A stretch of DNA of 64,000 bases from Dillenia suffruticosa (Eukaryota > Streptophyta > Magnoliopsida > Dilleniales > Dilleniaceae). The stretch is taken from contig JAVTVX010000016.1 in assembly GCA_033439265.1 (NCBI GenBank), positions 20,630,701 to 20,694,700 of the forward strand, written 5' to 3'. The first letter of the stretch is position 1. Each line of letters begins with the position of its first letter. Positions 37,007-49,737 of this stretch are shown here, in pieces. Made by a program: the position numbers and the translations under genes. The notes below the pieces were generated by a model. That model was not told the DNA's origin, ran no database searches, and worked only from the letters and a program-made list of their open reading frames with translations.

Positions 37007-38840
37007 TTCATTTTCAAATATCACTTTTCTAGATGGTCTATGTCAGAGTTTTTGGCTTGTGATGAGCCCCGGATTTGTTTAATCCATTAATGGTATATGT
37101 TTTGTGTTCTTACCTCTCCAGGGAGGCCTCGGGACATATCAGATGAGTGTGTGTTTTTCTCACAAAAAATAATTAGATTTGACATAGATTTGGTGGTTGA
37201 TCTTGGAATGGATGGGCTCAGATGGTATTGGGTGCAAAAATTTTTAGAGAAGCTCAAGAGTTTCTGATCTTTGTTTATTTACTTATATTATTATTATTAT
37301 TATTATTATCATCATTATTATTACAACCCCCGCGATGGCCCAAAATAAAGATGACAACAAAATCATAAATAAACAACTACTAATCACGCCCTTGTAGGGA
37401 CATGCGGGTTATAAAAAACTATTATACGAGTGTTTTTTTCGAGATTTAGTATAACTTGTATAAATGCATGTATTTCTAAACATCCCAACCACTATCTCTA
37501 CGATTGCTCGCTTTCAAATGAGATCATGACAGACAAATACACCACTGCAAGCACAACGCCAAACAATTAATACTTTAGGCCAATCGAATTGCATGACCAT
37601 AAACCTACCAACCCCTCTTCCGATCTGCACAAATGACAGTAGTTTAGACCAAAATAAAAGACAAGTGGTGACTCGGAATTTTACGAAAGAGATGCTGCCA
37701 CCGTTGAAGCCAAAAAGACCCCAAGGGGATCAACCACCATTGGACCCCCTTCAGCAAGTTCATTAGCCAACATGCCTACAGATGGTGAGTTGATTTAGTG
37801 GGATGTGATGCTAAGTTCCTCAACTAAGATTCTAAATTCGACTTGTGACTTGGGCATGAATCTGACTATGTTGAGAGGGTAACCCCTAAATGGGCGACTG
37901 TAAGTTTTGGATCGGATTAGTCGGAGTATGATTCCGGATAACGATTTGTATGGTACCTAAAAATTAGCCAATGTGCCTAAGAGAACTAAGTTTTCAATCT
38001 AATTCTTCTTTAGTGGCTAATTTAGGTTATCAAAGTTCTAGTTCCCTGGCTTGTTTCCTTTCTCAAAACCATGCAACCGCCGGATTAGTTTTAAACCTTA
38101 ACGCTCAAAATTTACTGGGACAGCCAAGGAAACCTCAGTTCATGTACCGGGAGAGGGCTCCTCTCCTGATCTGAGGTTTTGATTTCAAACCGTATCCACC
38201 TTTTTAAATCAATGGTCTCACTTGTAATCCAAAACAAAATTCTATGACACAAACAAGAAAAATTAGATGTGTTAATTTTATTGGCTCGTTGATAATCTAA
38301 TCTTTAACTTCGATACACACCCCTGAATGAAAACATTTTAGTGATCTCGAAAGTTGATTTGATTGTATGTATACAGGCTTGCAATTGTTGCTTCCTCCTT
38401 GGATGGTACACAGGCCAATGGAAAACAACAAAACTAACAATGCAGAACCCTGGAAATTCACAGCATGGGAAGAAATGTAGAACTACATAGCAATACTATC
38501 ACGTAGAAATGTAGTACAAAGCAATACTATCACGATGAAGTCGCAATAAAACATTAGGTAGTAGGGGAAAAACCACCCAATGGTCGAAGAGAGGACACAA
38601 TAGAGGAACAAATAAGACCAAAGACACGATAACAACTAAAACCTGCCACCGCCGGTCAAGCACCCAGTTCTGCGAAAAGACACCTATGATAGTTGATGAC
38701 AAACACCTACAACCAAACAAAACATGACCCAAGGCACGACCCAAGGCACGACTCAAGATACTACAAACGCGGACATAGAATTTATAGAGACACTTAACAT
38801 GTTGGTAGGTATCTGCTGCAGGATACACAGCCCGCATGGT
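37007..38840. other. 3' UTRs and intergenic region between converging genes
   Basis: The first 250 bases are the likely 3' UTR of the TMEM70-like gene, and the last 300 or so that of EF1A on the other strand. Between them are an (ATT)n run at about 37288-37322 and a dispersed-repeat copy at 37790-37965, listed separately. No further gene is supported. Confidence 0.6.
37790..37965. repeat. Dispersed repeat, copy 1
   Basis: Shares a colinear string of motifs with 41835-42012: GACTTGTGACTTGGGCAT, GTAACCCCTAAATGGGCGAC, ATCGGATTAGTCGGAGTATG and ATTCCGGATA. By eye the copies are about two thirds identical. The family was not identified, and no terminal repeats or coding sequence are seen. Confidence 0.65.
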
Positions 38841-40273
38841 TCACTTCCCCTTCTTGGCTGCAGACTTGGTGACCTTGGCACCAGTAGGGTCCTTCTTCTC
38901 CACGTTCTTGATAACTCCAACAGCCACAGTCTGACGCATGTCACGTACAGCAAAACGACCAAGTGGGGGGTACGCTGAGAAAGTTTCAACAACCATAGGC
39001 TTGGTGGGAATCATCTTAACAAATCCAGCATCACCATTCTTCAAGAACTTGGGCTCCTTCTCAAGCTCCTTACCAGATCGCCTGTCAATCTTGGTAACAA
39101 GCTCAGCAAACTTGACAGCAATGTGGGAGGTGTGGCAGTCGAGAACTGGGGCATAACCATTTCCAATCTGACCAGGGTGGTTCATGATGATAACCTGGGA
39201 GGTGAAGTTGGCAGCTTCCTTGGCAGGGTCATTCTTGGAGTCTGATGCAACAAAACCACGCTTGAGATCCTTCACTGCAACATTCTTCACATTGAACCCA
39301 ACATTGTCACCTGGTAGAGCTTCTTGGAGAGCCTCGTGGTGCATCTCCACGGACTTAACTTCAGTGGTCAGTCCAGATGGACCAAAGGTCACCACCATTC
39401 CAGGCTTGAGGATACCAGTTTCAACACGACCAACGGGGACAGTTCCAATACCTCCAATTTTGTAGACATCCTGAAGTGGTAGACGAAGGGGCTTGTCTGA
39501 GGGCCTCTTGGGCTCCTGGATCTGGTCAAGAGCCTCAAGAAGGGTTGGCCCCTTGTACCAGTCAAGGTTGGTGGACCTCTCAATCATGTTGTCACCTTCA
39601 AAACCAGAGATGGGAACAAATGGGATCTTCTCAGGGTTGTAGCCAACCTTCTTGAGGTATGATGACACTTCCTTAACGATTTCATCATATCTAGCCTTGG
39701 AATACTTGGGGGTAGTGGCATCCATCTGCATGGCAAAGAACACACATTAACAAACAAATATTACCCAAAATGCAGTAATATCTTCAACTCTAGAATGTTA
39801 AATTCAGTTACCTTGTTGCAACAGCAAATCATTTGCTTCACACCAAGGGTGAAAGCAAGGAGAGCGTGCTCACGGGTCTGTCCATCCTTGGAGATACCAG
39901 CCTCAAAACCACCAGTGGTGGAATCAATAATAAGGACAGCACAGTCAGCCTGGGAAGTTCCAGTAATCATGTTCTTAATGAAATCACGATGTCCAGGAGC
40001 ATCAATGACAGTGCAGTAGTACTTTGTGGTCTCAAATTTCCACAAGGCAATATCAATGGTAATACCACGCTCACGCTCAGCCTTTAGCTTGTCTAACACC
40101 CAAGCATACTTGAATGACCTTTTGTTCATCTCAGCTGCTTCCTTCTCAAACCTTTCAATCACACGCTTGTCAATACCTCCAAGCTTGTAGATCAAATGCC
40201 CAGTGGTGGTCGACTTGCCAGAGTCGACATGGCCAATGACCACAATGTTGATGTGAACCTTCTCCTTACCCAT
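38841..40273 (-). CDS. EF1A: Translation elongation factor 1-alpha
   Basis: Two coding exons, 39812-40273 (154 codons) and 38841-39725 (294 codons plus stop), join at phase 0 to give 448 residues, the usual plant length. The protein delivers aminoacyl-tRNA to the ribosome in the cytosol. GTPase motifs are intact: GHVDSGKST at residue 14, DAPGH at about 91, and NKMD at 153-156, which the intron splits exactly between Lys and Met. SGFEGDNM follows. The domain 2 and 3 landmarks [29 protein letters not shown] and [19 protein letters not shown] are present, with the basic tail KSAAKKGK. Nothing is damaged, so this is a functional family member. Confidence 0.98.
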
Positions 40274-41215
40274 GATGCACTTACCTTAAATAACTGTGAG
40301 CAGCATGGAAAAACAATTGTCAGATTATCGATTGGGCAAGAAAAATGCAAACTCACTCTCTCAAAACACTAGATTCAATTTTAATCAAAAGGTAAAATTA
40401 ATTATTCTAGCAAGCTTGGAAAAGACAACAAATATTTGGACACTAAATCCGAGACCCATGTGAGAGAAAACAACATCAAAGTCAGAAATATAAGTATCAT
40501 ACCATAAATATCGCTCAGTCAATGAACAGCATCCAGGCTAAGAAACAAACATTCTCGGACACAATAAATGTTACTATTCCCATACAAATTTAGCATTCCC
40601 ATGTTTTCATACGACAAAAGATACAATTTACCACAAACAACTGAATCAGATGAATGATTTGGATCCCAAAATAAAAACCGACATGCCAGAAAATCCAATT
40701 TAACTACAGCATCTTAAAATTAAACTGGAAATTAATTATCAATGAATTATCACTACAAAGAAAAAAATATTCACAGACACAAAAAATACTGTAATGTTCG
40801 CATTAAATCTTTAGTTTCCAACAAAAAAAAAAACCTTTCTGAAAATTCCGTTAATAAAACCATAAAAATATTACCTAGATTTCGATCATAACAAGAAAGA
40901 AAAATCGTTGGACAGAATCATAAACCCCAGATTTACAACATAACATCACTACATCAATAGAAACATCAAAAATAGAAAAGATCTGAAACAATCGGGTTAC
41001 CAAACACAGATCTACATAAGTAGCACGCTGAAGAACATAATCAAGATCCACAAATCATCAAACGAATTACAGATCTATCAACGACAGAGAGATAGAGAGA
41101 GAGATGTGACCTTAATCCCTAGCCGCGAGAGGAGAGCATAGAGAGAGTGAAAAGCGAGCGATAGCGAGTGCGAGAGCGAGAGCTAGGGTTTGTGAGTGGA
41201 GAGACGCTCTCGGTA
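40274..41215 (-). other. EF1A 5' leader and leader intron
   Basis: A minus-strand 3' splice site (CTCACAG) lies at about 40303. A donor (GATTAAG|GTCACA) is near 41110, giving an inferred leader intron of about 0.8 kb, a standard and expression-boosting feature of plant EF1A genes. The leader exon is GA/CT-rich. Confidence 0.75.
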
Positions 41216-41226
41216 AAGTTATATAG
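41170..41226 (-). promoter_or_regulatory. EF1A core promoter: TATA box and telo box
   Basis: On the minus strand TATATAACT lies at 41217-41225, followed downstream by AAACCCTAGCT near 41182-41192. The AAACCCTA telo box is characteristic of plant EF1A and ribosomal protein promoters. The transcription start should lie around 41190. Confidence 0.75.
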
Positions 41227-41229
41227 TGA

Positions 41230-41834
41230 GGTTTTTTGGTATGCGAATTTACCTAATTGTGCTCGTTGCACTCCTTTTATGGCTTAAATATCTCTTTGCT
41301 TTTTCTTGCACACCAAGTTCACTCGCCTTTCGAACGCGTTTCGGATACTGTCACCGCAATTTTTATTTGGGTTTCATATCCACGCACGTATCCGAAATTA
41401 TATTTCAATTAATTCGATTTTAGATTTATAATGGTCTATTTATAATTATCCTCTCAACGTAAATTTTTTGTATGCTTAAACTACGAATCAAATTTAAAAA
41501 TGTAATTAAAAAATTTAATATCACATTCTATTCTATTGTATCAATTGTCCGATATGGCTAATGGGATAGCATGAGACTGGCACAGTCTTTTCACGAGCAA
41601 TCCCGAAGAGATCGTGATCCTGCGTGGATCCGCACCGTGATAAACGATGTCGTTTTAGTGATTATTATAGTCTTTTGTAGCTCAAGTGGGGATGGGCTGC
41701 GGGGCCCAAAAACTTCAAAACTTAGACATGGTTGGGCTAATCCAAAAGAGATGACAAATCCTCTAGGTTTCCTTGCGGTGGACATGGGGTGGACAATATA
41801 TGGGTTCCCCCCCCCCCTCGCGCCGCGATCGAGG
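41230..41834. other. Intergenic upstream of EF1A
   Basis: No gene is supported. The stretch has a C run at 41807-41816 next to a GC-rich patch (CGCGCCGCGATCG), and otherwise mixed composition. Confidence 0.5.
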
Positions 41835-42012
41835 GGGTTCATCAATCTAGTGAGATATGATATTAAATATCTTAATCAAGTTTTTGAATTTGACTCTTGA
41901 TTTGGGTATAAAAAAACTACGTTAGGAGAGTAGCCCCCCTTAAATGGGCCACTGCAAATCCCGAATCGGATTAATAAGAGTATGACTCCGAATACCAATT
42001 GGTATAGTACAA
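41835..42012. repeat. Dispersed repeat, copy 2
   Basis: Diverged direct copy of 37790-37965, with GACTCTTGATTTGGGTAT, GTAGCCCCCCTTAAATGGGC, AATCGGATTAATAAGAGTAT and GACTCCGAATACCAATTGG in the same order and orientation. The two copies flank the EF1A gene. Confidence 0.65.
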
Positions 42013-42537
42013 AAAAAGGAGATTCATCAAGTAAATATAGTAAATATATATATTTTTTTGATTCCTCAACCAACTGATATCGAAAACTGTATTTCGATTA
42101 ATTTGATTTAAATTGTTGTTGAACACCCTCTAAGGAGAGAGTTCTTCTAAGATAGTTCTTTTCATTTCTGAGATTTAAAACTGAATTTTGATTAACCCAA
42201 CAAACTAACCATCTGTTGGTGTAGATATAGTAAATATGTGATGACATGGTGGCAATTTAAAGTTATTTTTAGAAAATTTAAACTTTTGGCTCTCACACAA
42301 ATAAAATAAATTTTTATATATAAATTGCAATCCTATATAAACATGCTCAAAATTTCAAACTGAATCATAATTAAATTGTTTCAGTTTTACGTGAAAAATA
42401 ATCGGAATCGAAACCTGTATGATGGTTCAAGTCTTTTGAAAAAAAAAAAAAACTAAATGCATCTATTTGATTCTCGTTCTTGAACCGATAGTTCCAATTC
42501 TATATTGGTTTCAATTTGATTATGATTTAGCTCTGAT

Positions 42538-42579
<42 letters not shown>

Positions 42580-45267
42580 AATTCAATAGCTTTTTTTTTT
42601 CAAAATCTTTTTCCTCTTGTCTATTTTCCTTCTTCCAAACGAAACCTAAATTATTGTTGGACCAAAAATCTTTGAATCCTTTTTATATTTTCTCTAATAA
42701 TGATAAAAAATTTTCTATTATCATAGAAATTCTTAGAGCAGTGAGCTTGGTGTGGCTTACTCAAATTAAAATTTTAAAAAATCTAAAATTTATCTGCATA
42801 AAAGACTATACATCGGGAATTTATATGATACAATTTTGAATAAAATTGTGTATTTATTATTTATAATAATAATAATATTTTTCACTTAATTTAAAATACT
42901 GTTAAGATTGCATGAGGAATTTAATATTTCACCCATTAAGGATTCAACTAAATTCATTTATTTTTCATCGACTAATTTGAGCAGAATATTAATTTCTAAA
43001 TTAATTTATTAAAATAAAATATAAATTTGTGTGAGTCTTGTTGATTAATTTTTTAATCTAATTTTCAAATCATTTAATAGTCTAATGAAATTAAGTGATC
43101 AATTATGATTAATTTTTTCTATTTTAAGTTTGCGTGCATTTATATAAACTTTATATTTACAAAATAAAATATAGAACTCATTTGAAATTTTTTTCTATAG
43201 GATAATATAGCAATTAAAATGCAAATATATATGAGCGCACAAATTTTATATTATTTGTGGAGTTAGAAATAAATTTTTTATTATTTTTTTTTTAATTTTT
43301 AAAAATGAGAAGCAACCTGGAATTTATTTAGTCCAAGCATTGCTTAAGGGAATTTCTATATCTTTGTTATACTTGATTTGAATAATTATTTTTGGACGGA
43401 TTGATTTATGAGGTAATTCTTAGAAATTCCTAGAGAGAAAATTTTTTAGGGTTTTTTTTTTAATTAATCCATGCAGGATTTAAGGATTTCCATAATTATA
43501 TTTATTATTATTATTTTTTAATTTTTTGGACAATTTATTGATTAGGTTTAATTGGTTACACGGATTTGTAATTTTTTTTTTATAAATTATCGATATTCAG
43601 TAATTATATTGACTCGACTAAATCGGATTTGCATCAGATTAGTTCTTTGGACAAATATGTTCTTACACTGATTTTTTTATATATAATAGTTGAATTTGAA
43701 AGCTTATTTTAGAATATCAATATCTACGCCAATTTGCAATCCCTATTTTTTTATATATAATAGTTGAATTTGAAATCTTATTTTAGAATATCAATATCTA
43801 CGTCAATTTGCAATCCCTAATGAGCGCAAATTATGAATGTTCACGATTTGTCTTAAATAAAATATGTTTTCTTTAATGACAATATAACTTCAGAATTATT
43901 GGTCCCATTTTAAGTATGCACCAATTAATAGTGCTCATATGTCAAAGTGGAGCTAAATTAGAAAATATTTGAGCTCTATCCCGATGGAATCTCATTCATA
44001 CACAAATATGAAAATTTGATTTACTAGTACACTATTTATATGTTTAAACGATTAAACTGAGTTTTAAAAAAATTTATTCACTTAAATAAATATTTAATTG
44101 TACCGTGTCGTGTCATATTAACTGTGTCATGTATTTATAAAAATTAAGTTAAAATAATCGTATTGATCATGTTGTACCATGTAATTTGTTTATTAAATAT
44201 GTCGTATGTGTGTCATAAAAAATTAATATGATAATTAATCGTATTGTATTGATATCAGATCATGTCTAATTGTGTTAACACGATCATATATGAACTACTA
44301 TGTCTATGCATAATAATTTATTTTAAAAAAATTGCCAATAAATTTAAAAATAATACGATTTCTTAAAATTTGACCTATACGAAATAACCTTAATTATTGA
44401 TGCAAAATTTTACTCGCAACACAATCTTTTTCATGCTTAATCCCATCACTCATCTTTAAACATTTCTACCCTATAAATGTTTTTATTTGGGCTCCTAACT
44501 TTGGCCACCACTCTTCTCTTAAAATGACTTTTAGTTCAAGAAATCATCAAGATTGAGCAACGCCACTTATTTATTTGTTTTTGACTTGAAAAATAAAAAT
44601 AAAAATAATAAAAATATCATCAGGTCATTAATACTTAATGTATAATTTTTTTAATAGAATTAATAGATTTTAAAATCAAATTTTATATATTTAGTAAACA
44701 AAAAAAAATTATGCTATAATGTAACTCATAGATCTTAGAAGGAAAAAATGAAATAATGAAGTAAAAATATAAAGAGGTAATTAAAAAAGATGAGTAGGTC
44801 TATCTTCATTTGCATTTTTAAAGCTAAGAGCAAGCTACGATAAAATCATGTGGAGTATCAATGACGTGATATGACCAATTTTAAGAATTTTTTTTTATTT
44901 TTAACCGTTGATTGGTAGTGTGATCGGAAGGTCGGAAAACTTTTAAAATTTTAATCAAATAGTAACAAAATAATATACGAGTGATACATACCTTTGACTA
45001 TTAGCTATCGTGATGGAAGATCCAATGGGATCCATCCCTATAATGATCGACCATTTCTAAAAGTAAGTAAATAAAATAAGGTCAAAATTTTACTATATCA
45101 TCCATGATGGAAAAATATATACCTTCCACTAAAACTTTCTAATTTTGTTAAAAAAAATATATTTATCTTGTAATCGACCAACGATATATCTTTTTGGATG
45201 ATATTGATAAATCCATCAAGTATTTTAGTCTAGCCAAAATTTTCTATAATTCAAAAATCTCTTTAGT
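42013..45267. other. AT-rich gene desert
   Basis: About 3.2 kb without a credible coding frame. It holds a (TA)n tract at 42541-42576 and the 74-bp tandem duplication listed separately. A stretch at 44100-44290 has GTGTCGTGTC-type wording that suggests a decayed MITE, but its ends were not found. Confidence 0.6.
43671..43818 (+). repeat. Perfectly abutting 74-bp tandem duplication
   Basis: Copies 43671-43744 and 43745-43818 are the same length and differ at two positions (AAAGCTT/AAATCTT and ACGCC/ACGTC). Both start ATTTTTTTATATATAATAG and end CAATTTGCAATCCCT. The high identity marks a recent duplication. Confidence 0.95.
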
Positions 45268-45710
45268 CACCACAAAAAAAGGTTTTTCCAAATTATTTTT
45301 TCTCGATATTTAATATTTCATTGTCAATATTTTTCTTTTCTAGACATTTCTCATAAAAAACGTCGAAAAAAACTATTTTTCAGACGTTTAAGAGAAAGAA
45401 TGTTGAAAAAAATAATTATCAAGAAAATTTGATCTGACGGAAACCTTTTCCAATGTTCCAATAAAATGTCGGTGAAATTTAAAATACATATACCTATGTT
45501 TTTACTTAAAAATATTGGGAGACTATTTTAAAAAACCATATACTTCTCTCTTCTCTCTTCTTCTTTTTCGTTTCTCTTTTTCCTCTACAACTTTTTTTGT
45601 TCGCCGTTGCTAACGAATGTGAAGATCCTTGGCTAATTGGATGCCGTCATTCTACCTCACCATCGAAGGAAGCTGCCGAGAGGTATGTTCTTCATGAACA
45701 TCATCTTCTA
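45268..45710 (+). mobile_element. Possible left end of an old CACTA element
   Basis: Starts CACCACAAAAAAAGG, one step from the CACTACAAAAA end typical of the superfamily. Short ACGTCGAAAAA, CAGACGTTT and GTCGGTG motifs follow, as in subterminal repeats, and then a pyrimidine-rich leader-like stretch (45540-45600). No matching right end was found. It may be the 5' end of the older element whose transposase remnant lies at 53374-54960, with LINE and CACTA insertions between. Confidence 0.35.
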
Positions 45711-46049
45711 CTGGATGTAAATCATCTCCTCTCTCCTTATTGCAAGCACCACTTCTACTGAAAGCAAGTTCCTCCAATTTTTGTCACCATTGATAGATTT
45801 ATTATTGTTTTTGGATACTCATACATGATTAGAGTTTAGGGTAAAAGAAGATTAGGATAAAGTTAGGGTAACACTAGGACAAAATGAGGTTAATTTAAGA
45901 TTAAATTAGAGATGTTCATATCAATATAATATAATTAAGTTAAAATTAAGGCAAAATTAAGGCAAAATTTAATGTTAAATTCAGATAAAATTAGGATTTA
46001 TGGTAAAATTAAGGTTTATGATTTATGATTTAGAGATCATTTATTTTTA

Positions 46050-48770
46050 TTACAATAATAACAAATTGCGCTTTAATCCTAACATTCGGGGTCGGTCATT
46101 TGAAAGACAAATTTAGAGATGATTAAAAAATATATATATATATATATATATATAAATATAAATCTAAAATATATTGGTTTAATTTGTACGAATTATTCTA
46201 TACCACTCATTCCTATTCAAGGCAATCTTTTCATCCAAACCCTTCACTATCATGCCTTTACATATAATATAATTCAACTTTTCAACCATTTATCTCTACA
46301 CTTTACTAAATTTCCTATATTTAAGTTTTTAATTTTCTTGACTGGTACGTCTTTGGATTTTCTTTATACATGTCCAAATTATCTCAGACGATACTTTCGT
46401 ATCTTATCTACAATTAGACTAATTCCCAACTTGTTACGTATTTTTTCATTTCTAATTCTATCTCTTCTAGTTTTGCCACACATCCACATAAATATTCTCA
46501 TTTTTACTACGATCATTTTTTATTCTTGTTATTATTTAATAACCCAACACTCAGTACCATACAGTAGTGATGTCTAACCGCGATTTTATAGAACTTTAAC
46601 TTCAAATGCAGTGATATCGTACGATCGCAAAGAATTTTGAGTGGCCTTCTATATTTCATCCAATCCGCTTGAATCCTATGGTCTATATCCTCATTTATAT
46701 TGTCATTATTTTGAATGATAGAATCTAAATTTCTAAATCGTTTATTTTTTTATACAATTTATTCATCTAATCTAATTGTTTTTTTATCATTCCGATAACT
46801 GTTGCTAAACCAACATTTCATCTGCTCAGTTTTTTATCTACTCAATCTAAACCCTCAGTATTCCAGTGTGATCATCCATAACTCTAATTTAACAGTAATA
46901 CTCTCCCTAATTTCATCAACTAACACTATATCATTTACAAAAAGTATATACCATGGTATTTTATTTTGGATACTTTTTGTGATTTCGCCTATTACTATTG
47001 CGAAAATGATAAGACTTAATGTTGAATCTTGACGGAGTCTAATGTTAATGAGAAATCTATCACTCAAACCCCCGCAATTTCTTACATTGATTATAACTAG
47101 GCCTATTATGACACTTGGGTAGGTCACGGGTACCCGTGACTCTACCCGATCAAAGCTCGACTAAAGCTTGGGCTTGGGTAGCTCGGTATCGAGCTCAAGC
47201 TCGAAAGCTGGACAAACTACCCGAAATTCGTTAATTATATTTTTTAAAAATAATTTTTATATGTAATTATATTTTTTAAAATAACTTTTATATGTAAAAT
47301 TATATTTATAGGTATACTCTTTTAAATATATTACCCACACTACTCAACGACACTATCCAACGACACTTCAAGGTCGAGCGAGCTCGAGTTTGAACTCAAA
47401 AAATGCAAGTTTAACGAGTTCGAGCTCACTTTAATAACACTCGAGCCGAGCTCGGGTATCAACACTACCCAACTCGACTCGAGTGTCATAACATCCCTAG
47501 TTACAGCTCGCTCATACATATCCCTAATGAGATTAATGTATTTCAAGAAGGTCCATTTTTTTTATTAGCACCCACCACAATACGTATCTAGAAACCCCAT
47601 CATATGCTTTTCTAGGTTAATGAATACCATATGTAGATCTTTTTAATGTGTTCTATATGTTTTCATCAAATGTCTTAATAAGTGGATTGCTTTTGTGATG
47701 GATCTTTCTGATATAAATCCAAATTAATTTTGAGATACATTTATATCTAATCTCAATCTATACTCTATCACTCTCTCCCATAATTTCATGGTATGACTCA
47801 TAAATTTAATTTCTCTATAGTTAAAGCAATCTTATGTCTCTTTTATCCTTATATAACGGTACAATTATACTCTTCCTCCATATTTTGACATTTTCTTGGT
47901 TTGCTAAATTTTATTGAAAAGACCCATTAACATTATTATACCAAATTCACCCAAATGTTTCCATATTTCTATGGGAATGTAATCAGGTCATATGATTTTA
48001 TTATTATTAATTCTCTTTAAAGCATCTTTCACTTCATGGGACGAATTTTATGTTTAAAATCTCTATTAATCTCTTCTACAGGTATCTCGATACTTCCTAT
48101 ATCTGTTGCACTCTCAACATTATAGAGATTATCAAAATAATACCTCCAATGCTTTCTTTGGTCTTCATTCTTTATAAGTATGTTATTAGTTCCACTCTTA
48201 ATACACCAAACACCATTTAGAGCTTTTTTCCTTCCTTTCCTTTAGCTTAACAATTCTGTAGATCTCTCTTTCTCCATTTTTGGTCTTCAATCTCTTGTAT
48301 AGTTCATTAGATACCTTACTTTTTGATTTTTGGATAATCTTTTTTATCTCTTTTTTTACGCTTTTATATTTTTCATATGTATCGCTACTACTATTACTTT
48401 TAAGACTCCTATAACACTCTCGTTTGGTCCAAATAGTAGTTTGTATTTATTCATTCTACCACCATGGTTCCTTGCCTATTGGGGCCTGACCCTTAGAAGA
48501 ATCAAGAACCTCCCTACCTATATTCTTAATATTAGTAGATATCTCATTCTATATTATTTCTGAATGCTTATTAGTAGACCAATTTGCCATTTGAATTAAT
48601 TTATCTCTAAAGGTCATTACTTTTTCTCCTTTCAGGTTCCACCATTTAATTCCAGACTTTACAAATGGACAATACTTCTTTTGTATTTTAGATACACGTA
48701 TATTTAAAATTAAGAATCTATATTGAGTTGCCACACTCTCCCCCAATATAAATTAATAAAAATAAATCTC
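46050..48770 (-). mobile_element. RTE-type LINE remnant, 5'-truncated and decayed
   Basis: On the minus strand the order is that of a plant non-LTR retrotransposon. At 48549-48746 is GESVATQYRFLILNIRV with KWWNLKGEKVMTFRDKL, the spacer between endonuclease and reverse transcriptase. At 47508-47546 is KYINLIRDMYERAV, and at 46855-47090 are the RT palm blocks LRQDSTLSLIIFAIVIGEIT and IPWYILFVNDIVLVDE. The catalytic box reads FVND where active elements have FADD, and stops and frameshifts are frequent. The 3' end (about 46100-46050) shows GACCCCGAATGTTAGGATTAA and then TTGTTATTATTG, matching the TTG-repeat tail of RTE-like plant LINEs. A MITE interrupts the RT. Confidence 0.8.
47098..47499. mobile_element. 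hAT-type MITE inserted in the LINE
   Basis: A 402-bp element interrupts the LINE RT frame between ERAV and NVRNCGG. Its ends are imperfect inverted repeats: TAGGCCTATTATGACACTTG on the left and, on the other strand, TAGGGATGTTATGACACTCG. The flanking octamers ATTATAAC (47090-47097) and GTTACAGC (47500-47507) match at five of eight positions and differ only by transitions, as expected for an aged 8-bp hAT target duplication. The interior is rich in GAGCTCG/CTCGAG palindromes and has no coding capacity. Confidence 0.75.
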
Positions 48771-49737
48771 ATTTATATCAACTAAAAATTATTGATAATT
48801 TTTAAAAGTAATACATATAAAAAATAATATTAACGATTACCGTTAATAAATTATATAAATATACTATATACATGTATAAATCCCATATATACTTTTATTA
48901 ATAATATGTATGTATGGATACTATATATGTATTATTTTTAGTTCATAATTGTTTGACTAACACGTGTTACTTTTTTTCCCTAATCTTTTTTGATTAACAT
49001 ATATATTTAAATATGTTTGGTTATACATATATAAATGTATAACCAAATATATATTTTATATGATTATGTCTAAATTTAGTGATTAATAATTTAATATTGA
49101 TGATAAAGAAAACATGGGATGTACCATTTTTTGGTTGGCTTTTATGTATATATGTTAATCAAACATATATACATATAATTATTTGAACTTTTTAATTATT
49201 TTTTGATTATTCTTTCATCAAACATATATACAAATATGTGTATATGTTAATCAAACATGCAAACTTTTTTATATGTATATAACGAGTTTGGTTATTCTAT
49301 CATCATTTTGTGATACCTAGTTAAGTTAAAAAATTTTTTTATGTCTCATGCTATCAAACGTATATACATTACATATACATATTATATTATTTGATTAACA
49401 TATATACATATAAAAGTTTGCTATTAGTTTAGCAACAAATATCAAAAGTTTGCATGTTTTACAAAAATTGATATCTATATTGCTTTCAATGTTGGACATA
49501 CATACATGCATATCTATTGGTTTGCATGGACAATGATAGAAGTTTAATAGTAAGTTTGAAAAGTAGTTAGTTAATTATTCATTATATATTTGTCTATTGA
49601 TTTTTCTCTTTTGATTAATATATATGTGTAGAAAAGAAATGTTTAGTTTATATTCATTATTGGTTTCACATGTTGGCTTATGTCAAGCTAACATATGTTA
49701 CAAACTTTTAATTCTTGTATTAGAAATGTCTCAAGGA
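48771..49737. other. AT-rich spacer
   Basis: Sequence dominated by ATATGTATA-type strings with no credible gene. The last 40 bases (ATGTCTCAAGGAAGA) may be the start of the transposase frame cut by the CACTA insertion. Confidence 0.5.

Noticed and set aside
46119..46577. Plus-strand open frame of 152 codons
   Set aside because: It is a low-complexity Ile/Tyr/Leu-rich reading of AT-rich DNA antisense to the LINE 3' region, whose real coding strand is minus.
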